46,890 bases of DNA from Proteiniphilum sp. (lineage in GTDB: Bacteria > Bacteroidota > Bacteroidia > Bacteroidales > Dysgonomonadaceae): assembly GCA_011620695.1 (NCBI GenBank), contig WOYT01000104.1:1-46890 (forward strand), in the 5' to 3' direction. Positions 41,235-46,890 of the stretch are shown here, piece after piece. Every line of letters starts with the position of its first letter. Within the stretch, counting starts at the first letter, position 1. Below the pieces are notes generated by a model. That model saw only the letters and a list, made by a program, of their open reading frames with translations, ran no database searches and was not told the DNA's origin. Both the position numbers and the translations under genes were made by a program.

Positions 41235-42185
41235 ATGAACAAAACCTACGAGGTTACCTACTCTCCTTTCCGTGCTTTCACGCGCAAAGAGTGGAGCAAG
41301 CTGGAGGAACATCCCATGTTTCCTGTTTCCGACATCGATCTCACCCAGCTGCAAGCCCTTAATGAACCGCTCACCACCGAAGAGGTGGAAGAGATCTATA
41401 TCCCGATGATCCGGTTGTTGCAGATCCACCTGACCCACTACCGCAACCTGCACAACGAGCGCGATCAGTTCTTCGACAACACCAGCCAGCCCATCCCCTA
41501 CATCATCGGCATTGCCGGCAGCGTAGCCGCAGGGAAGAGCACCACGGCACGAGTGCTGCAGAAGCTGCTCTCGATGACACCGGGTGCACCGAAGGTAGAG
41601 CTGATTACAACCGACGGCTTCCTCTATCCCAATGCGGAGCTCGAACGGCGGGGCATTTTTAACCGGAAAGGGTTCCCCGAGAGCTACGACGCCAAGCGGC
41701 TGCTGGCCTTCCTGGCAAGTGTCAAATCAGGTAAGGAGACGCTTGAGGTGCCGCTCTACTCCCACCTCGCCTACGATGTGCTGGAGGGGAAGATACAGAC
41801 CTTCGAGCGTCCCGATATCCTGATCGTGGAGGGGATCAACGTGCTGCAGGTCAACACAGCCAGGGAACCGAAGCGCAGGGTGTTCGTCTCAGACTTCTTC
41901 GATTTCTCGATCTATGTTGACGCCAGCGAACGCAACCTACGGGAGTGGTTCCTGGAGCGTTTCAAGAAGCTGCAGCAGACTGCCTTTCGGAACCCGGAGT
42001 CCTACTTCCACCGCTACGCCACCTACACCGAGGAGGAGCTGATGAAATTCGCCAACGAGGTGTGGGATGAGATCAACCTGGTGAACCTGCAACAGAACAT
42101 CCTCCCCACCCGCTTCCGGGCCGACCTGATTCTGGAGAAGGGGGAGTGTCATTTTGTCAGGGGTGTCCGTATCCGGAAAATCTGA
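41235..42185 (+). CDS. coaA: Type I pantothenate kinase
   Basis: YIIGIAGSVAAGKSTTARVLQKLL, VELITTDGFLYPN, ILIVEGINVLQ. Confidence 0.96.
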   Translation: MNKTYEVTYSPFRAFTRKEWSKLEEHPMFPVSDIDLTQLQALNEPLTTEEVEEIYIPMIRLLQIHLTHYRNLHNERDQFFDNTSQPIPYIIGIAGSVAAGKSTTARVLQKLLSMTPGAPKVELITTDGFLYPNAELERRGIFNRKGFPESYDAKRLLAFLASVKSGKETLEVPLYSHLAYDVLEGKIQTFERPDILIVEGINVLQVNTAREPKRRVFVSDFFDFSIYVDASERNLREWFLERFKKLQQTAFRNPESYFHRYATYTEEELMKFANEVWDEINLVNLQQNILPTRFRADLILEKGECHFVRGVRIRKI

Positions 42186-42285
42186 CCTTGTGTGACAATT
42201 GTTGAATGATCAACTGTAGAGAACAGGAAAAAACATAAAGCGCAGAAAGCACAAAAAACGCAGTTCAGCGCAGCAGCGATCCAAA

Positions 42286-42313
42286 AAACGCCGGGAACTG
42301 ATTCCCGGCGTTT
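42286..42313. terminator. Convergent terminator AAACGCCGGGAA-ctga-TTCCCGGCGTTT
   Basis: 12-bp perfect inverted repeat between coaA (+) and susD-like gene (-). Confidence 0.85.
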
Positions 42314-42336
42314 CTCTTTGGATGGTTGCCTGAGGT

Positions 42337-43884
42337 TTAGAATGCGGGGTATCCCGGATTCTGCTCCAGGTTGTTGTTGGTCTCCCATGCGGTTTCGGGT
42401 ATGGGGAAGAGCAACAGGTGCTCAGGTGATGTCTGCGGTCGCAGGTAACCCGGCTGCAGGAAGGTGCCGAAGCGAATCATATCCTGTCGGTTGGTGTTCT
42501 CCCATGCCAGCTCGAGACGGCGTTCCAGGTAGAGCTCGTCGAGGGTCACCGATTCGTAATTATGGCTATCGTCACCGAAAGCACGCTCCCTTATCTCATT
42601 GATCAGGCGTGTGGCTTCCGCGTTATCCTGCTCCAATCGAAGCAGTGCTTCTGCTTTCATCAGGTAAACATCGGCCAGTCGAAAGATGGCAAAGTCATTC
42701 TCCTGATCAGAATTGGAGAGACCTTTTTCAAAAACCCATTTGTTCACGCGTGCACCTTCCTCCTGGTGCACCTCACCCCACATTCCTTCTCTCTCGGTTC
42801 CGGGGATGATGTTAAAGTCGATCGTATGAATGAGGTCACGACCATGACCTGTCACCAACACTTGGCCCGTAGCGGGGTTGATCATTGGCCCGATCAGGAA
42901 GGTGCCCTCCTTACGCGGGTCGGCATCGTCGAACTGCTTCACGTAGTCGGGCTGAGCACTCACCCCATTCCAGGTACCGATGTTCATTCCCAGCGCGATG
43001 GGATCGAGGTAATGCAGTGTGCGATAGTGCATGTGGTTGCCACCGTCAGCTTTACCGAAAGCGATGGGCAGGATGATCTCCCTGGAGACCTGGTTGTTCA
43101 CCTCAAAGTTGGTCTTCCAGTTTGGCTCGATGATGTAATCGAGGGCAATCACCTCATCGCATGCATCCACCACACCCTGCCAGTTGGGTGTGCCGGTCCA
43201 GACCTCGGCATTCAGGTACATCTTGGCCAGCAGTGTGTAGGCTGCCCCGCGGGTGAACTTGCCATAGCTCTCATCGGTCACATCCTCACGCAACTGATCC
43301 TTGATCTCGTTCAGCTCAGAGACCACGAAGTCATAGAGCTGCTGGCGTGAGGTCATCCCCGGCAGCTCGGTGCTATTGTAGTCCGATACAAGGGGTGCAT
43401 TGCCGAAATAGTCGATCAGGATGTAATACCAGAAGGCGCGTATTCCCCTGATCTCGGCCAGCGTCCGATTTTTCAGCTCCTCATCCATCTCCGACTCTTC
43501 GATGGTGGCATAGATCTGGTTACAGGTGGTGATGCCCGACATGCAATTATCCCAGGCGTTGCGGATCAACCCGTTGCGAGGTTCCCAGGTGTGCAGCTTC
43601 AACTCCATATGCACACCTCCATCCCACCAGTCGCCTCCCACGCGGGTAGGAGTTATCGCCATGTCACCCGACTGCTCGGAAAGCAGAAAAATATCACCGG
43701 GCCACACACTCTTCAGTGTCTTGTAGATGGGAGCAATAATCGCGTTTATTTCCGCTGGTTTCTTCCCGAACTGATCGGCCGGGATGGTATCGTAAACGGT
43801 TTCATCGAGGTTGGTGCAGGCAAACATCATTGCCATGAGGCCCAGCACAAAGGGTATCAATGTAAACTTGTATATATTTTTCAT
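42337..43884 (-). CDS. RagB/SusD family nutrient uptake outer membrane lipoprotein
   Basis: Lipobox MKNIYKFTLIPFVLGLMAMMFAC; EIRGIRAFWYYILIDYFGNAPLV; C-term NPGYPAF. Confidence 0.95.
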   Translation of the reverse strand: MKNIYKFTLIPFVLGLMAMMFACTNLDETVYDTIPADQFGKKPAEINAIIAPIYKTLKSVWPGDIFLLSEQSGDMAITPTRVGGDWWDGGVHMELKLHTWEPRNGLIRNAWDNCMSGITTCNQIYATIEESEMDEELKNRTLAEIRGIRAFWYYILIDYFGNAPLVSDYNSTELPGMTSRQQLYDFVVSELNEIKDQLREDVTDESYGKFTRGAAYTLLAKMYLNAEVWTGTPNWQGVVDACDEVIALDYIIEPNWKTNFEVNNQVSREIILPIAFGKADGGNHMHYRTLHYLDPIALGMNIGTWNGVSAQPDYVKQFDDADPRKEGTFLIGPMINPATGQVLVTGHGRDLIHTIDFNIIPGTEREGMWGEVHQEEGARVNKWVFEKGLSNSDQENDFAIFRLADVYLMKAEALLRLEQDNAEATRLINEIRERAFGDDSHNYESVTLDELYLERRLELAWENTNRQDMIRFGTFLQPGYLRPQTSPEHLLLFPIPETAWETNNNLEQNPGYPAF

Positions 43885-43903
43885 TTCTGTTCGTTTTAAA
43901 AGA

Positions 43904-46843
43904 TTAGAATGTGAGGGTAACACCTACGGAGAAAGTTCTCGCCTTGGGATAATACTCACGGTCTTCCACGCCGGGAGCCAGACCATTGTTCCGGTTCTCG
44001 TCCACTTCGGGATCAAGACCCTTGTAACTGGTGAGTACGAAGAGGTTCTGGCCGGTCACGTAGATACGGGCTTGTTCCAGCCAGTTGATACCCTCTGTGG
44101 CGAAGCTATATCCAAGTGATGTGTTGTCGAGGCGCACATGTGAGGCATCCTCCACGTAGAGCGACGAGTACTCGGGCACCACTTTCAGTTGATAGATGAG
44201 CGGGTCGTTCAGAGCGTTGGCACCGATCAGGTAACCGGGGTGTCCGTAGGTCATCCGTCCCATGTTGAGCACCTTGTTGCCCAGGGTACCACGCAGGAAG
44301 AATGAGAAGTCCCAGTTCTTGTAGTTGAAGCGGTTGCTCCAACCGAAAGTCAGGTCGGGTTGTGCGGAGCCGATATAGGTGTAATCCTCAGCCGTGACGC
44401 TGTTCACCTCTTTTCCATCCTTATCGCGGAACACATACTTGCCCTCATCGTCGATACGGATGAACTCAGGCCCGTAGAACTGCCCCACGGGATAGCCCTC
44501 TTCCACCACGTGGGTGGTACGACCGGATCCGCCGCGCACCCAGGCGTCACCCACCATGATGCGGCTGGTGGTGTAAACATCGTCGGAGAGCGAGGTGATC
44601 TCGTTCTTGTTGTGTGCCAGGGTCACCGATGTGTTCCAGAAAAAGTCGCTTGTGCGTATGGCATCGAGGCTGAGTGCCAGCTCGATACCGGTGTTACGCA
44701 TATCCCCCACATTGGCCATCATATCGGGATGGAGGTAGGGCGGTGTCGGTACCCGGTAGGTGTAAAGCATATCGCGTGTACGTTTGTCGTACCATTCAAT
44801 GGTACCGTTGAGGCGGTTGTTGAACATGAAAAAGTCGATACCCACGTTGAACATTGCGGTCTCCTCCCACTTCAGGTCGGGGTTGGCATTCTGGCTGATC
44901 TTGTAGGCAGTGAGCCATGCGCCGTTGTCATAGTAAGTACCGCTGGTGCCGTAGAGCTGTAGGGTCTTGTAGGGGTCGAGGCCGGACTGGTTACCGGTCA
45001 CACCGTATCCCACGCGCAGCTTCAAGTCATCAATCCAGTTCACATCATCCATGAAGGCTTCCTCAGCGATGCCCCATGCAGCCGAGATGGAGGGGAAGAG
45101 ACCCCACTTATGGTTCGCACCAAACTTGGAGGAGCCATCGCGACGCAGCGTGGCTGTCACCATGTAACGCGACATGTAGCTGTAATGCGTGCGGGCATAG
45201 AAGGAGATCAGGCGGCTCATGTTACGGGCCGAACCCACGTCGTTGGGACGGAGTCCCTGTCCCGATTCCAGGTTGTTGGCACCCATCAGATCGGTGGTGA
45301 AGTTACGGTTAGCCGCTTTCATGTAGGAATACTCGTTCTCTTCCCAGGAATAACCGGCCATGGCATTGAAGCGATGTTGTCCGGTGGTTCCGAACTCCTT
45401 GTTGTAGTCGAGTAGCCACTCCATCAGGTTCTTGTCCCAGACCCTGTTCTCCCGCAAGGCATAACCGCCGTCGTTGCGTCCGGCCTGTGTCTCGGAGTTG
45501 TTGTACTGGTTTCTCTCCTCTGTACGTCGTTCCTTGTAGAGCATCGTCTTGATATCGAGGTCCTCGGTGAGGTTGAAGAGGATGTCACCGGAGCCGTAGT
45601 AGTGGACGTTCTTCCAGTGATCCTGGTTCAGCTGCTGGTTCCGCACGGGATTTCCCTGGTCATACTCACGGGTATCGAACCACTCGCCGTCTTCCAGCTT
45701 CACCGGATAGACCGGCAGCATATTGTAGGCCAACACGAAGTTGTAGCGATTGGGACGATTGAAGTCACGCATGGTAGCCGAACCGGTTAGCCCGATACGG
45801 AGCCTGTTGTTGATGGCACGCTGCTGGATTTGAAAGCGGAAATTGTAGCGGTCCATGTCGTTGTCGTGTACCACTCCTTCCCTCCTCTGGTAGTTGAACG
45901 AGGCGCGGTAGTTGTTGCCCGAGCCGCCACCGGAGAGGGAGAGGCTGTGGTTCTGTGAGGTACCGTTTCGGGTGATCTCATCGAACCAATCGGTAGAGGC
46001 ACCGTACTTGTCATAGACAGATGTATCCTTGCCTGTCTCCTGTGCATATGCTCTCCACTCGTCGGCGGTGAGCAGATCCGGTTTGTTGGCGATGGAGGAG
46101 ACGGCAAAATAACCATCGTACGAGACCCTGGGTTTGGTGGCCGATCCCCGTTTGGTGGTGATCAGGATCACACCACCTGCGGAGCGTGATCCATAGATTG
46201 CTGCCGAGGAGGCATCCTTCAACACCGAGATGGACTCGATATCCTGAGGAGCCACGGACAGCAGGTCACCCCCCGGCACACCGTCGATCACGATGAAAGG
46301 TCCCTGATCGTTCTGAAGCGTGGAGACGCCTCTCAATCGTATTCTGGAGCCTTCGGTCACATCACCCGAGGGAGTGGTGATCATCAATCCGGCCACCTTC
46401 CCCTGCAACAGATCGGCAGCATCACGTGTCACCCCTCTGTTGAAGTTCTCCGCCGTGACATTGGTGATCGAGCCGGTGATCTCCCGACGGCGTTGTTCAC
46501 CGTAGCCCACCACTACCAGCTCATCGAGCACTTCGGTATCATCGGTCAGCACAACATCGATCTGAGAGCGCCCTTCTACCGGTACAATCTCTGTTTTCAT
46601 CCCCACATATGATATCTCAAGAATGGCGTTTCGTGACACGTTTTGCAGGGTGAACTGTCCATCCATGTCGGTCACTGTACCTATGGTAGTTCCCTGCACC
46701 TGTACTGTTACACCAATCAGCGGATCGCCGTCGGTATCTGTCACCCTACCTTTCACTGAGATGTTTTGTGCAAACATAATCAGAGAGATTGCCCAGACTG
46801 AGACGAATAGCAACCCTCTTAGAAGAGAATTTTTTTGTTTCAT
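43904..46843 (-). CDS. SusC/RagA family TonB-linked outer membrane protein
   Basis: Carboxypeptidase-like N-domain (GRVTDTDGDPLIGVTVQVQGT), TonB box region VLDELVVVGYGEQRRREITGSI, plug LKDASSAAIYGSRSAGGVILITTK. Confidence 0.97.
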   Translation of the reverse strand: MKQKNSLLRGLLFVSVWAISLIMFAQNISVKGRVTDTDGDPLIGVTVQVQGTTIGTVTDMDGQFTLQNVSRNAILEISYVGMKTEIVPVEGRSQIDVVLTDDTEVLDELVVVGYGEQRRREITGSITNVTAENFNRGVTRDAADLLQGKVAGLMITTPSGDVTEGSRIRLRGVSTLQNDQGPFIVIDGVPGGDLLSVAPQDIESISVLKDASSAAIYGSRSAGGVILITTKRGSATKPRVSYDGYFAVSSIANKPDLLTADEWRAYAQETGKDTSVYDKYGASTDWFDEITRNGTSQNHSLSLSGGGSGNNYRASFNYQRREGVVHDNDMDRYNFRFQIQQRAINNRLRIGLTGSATMRDFNRPNRYNFVLAYNMLPVYPVKLEDGEWFDTREYDQGNPVRNQQLNQDHWKNVHYYGSGDILFNLTEDLDIKTMLYKERRTEERNQYNNSETQAGRNDGGYALRENRVWDKNLMEWLLDYNKEFGTTGQHRFNAMAGYSWEENEYSYMKAANRNFTTDLMGANNLESGQGLRPNDVGSARNMSRLISFYARTHYSYMSRYMVTATLRRDGSSKFGANHKWGLFPSISAAWGIAEEAFMDDVNWIDDLKLRVGYGVTGNQSGLDPYKTLQLYGTSGTYYDNGAWLTAYKISQNANPDLKWEETAMFNVGIDFFMFNNRLNGTIEWYDKRTRDMLYTYRVPTPPYLHPDMMANVGDMRNTGIELALSLDAIRTSDFFWNTSVTLAHNKNEITSLSDDVYTTSRIMVGDAWVRGGSGRTTHVVEEGYPVGQFYGPEFIRIDDEGKYVFRDKDGKEVNSVTAEDYTYIGSAQPDLTFGWSNRFNYKNWDFSFFLRGTLGNKVLNMGRMTYGHPGYLIGANALNDPLIYQLKVVPEYSSLYVEDASHVRLDNTSLGYSFATEGINWLEQARIYVTGQNLFVLTSYKGLDPEVDENRNNGLAPGVEDREYYPKARTFSVGVTLTF

Positions 46844-46890
46844 ACGTTCATAAATATTAAGATTAATAATTAATTATAAATGAAATAAAC

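Noticed and set aside
42562-43350. 262-aa ORF antisense to the SusD-like gene, and 44360-44962 antisense to SusC
   Set aside because: Shadow ORFs opposite conserved coding sequence.

Overview
Ordinary Bacteroidota (probably Bacteroidales; Dysgonomonadaceae-like by gene content, which is inference) chromosomal DNA with about 41 convincing protein genes, one tRNA-Ser(GGA) and one bacterial SRP (4.5S-type) RNA. In order: the end of an RND efflux operon (MFP-RND-TolC); a compact V-type ATPase operon (E-DUF2764-A-B-D-I-K); a CDF transporter; two GH78 alpha-L-rhamnosidases; ffh-folD; a membrane flippase-like protein; gcvT; pepT; SRP RNA; DoxX; a ChuR-type anaerobic sulfatase maturase; an ExbB/unknown/ExbD/ExbD operon; tRNA-Ser; tatD; an unknown gene; a polyprenyl synthetase; tonB; hpt; a TrmN6-like methyltransferase; lon; a Ca/Na antiporter; an ECF sigma factor; htpG; coaA; and a SusD/SusC pair. 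I found no mobile elements, CRISPR arrays or phage. The most interesting signals are: (1) a consensus-like sigma-54 (-24/-12) element upstream of htpG and a near-consensus one upstream of lon, suggesting a sigma-54-controlled proteostasis regulon; (2) the minimal V-ATPase with DUF2764 in place of recognisable C/F subunits and a complete Na+-binding signature in subunit K; (3) an uncharacterised four-helix membrane protein inside an ExbB/ExbD operon. All functional calls come from reading translated sequence and recalled family motifs; no database search was run.
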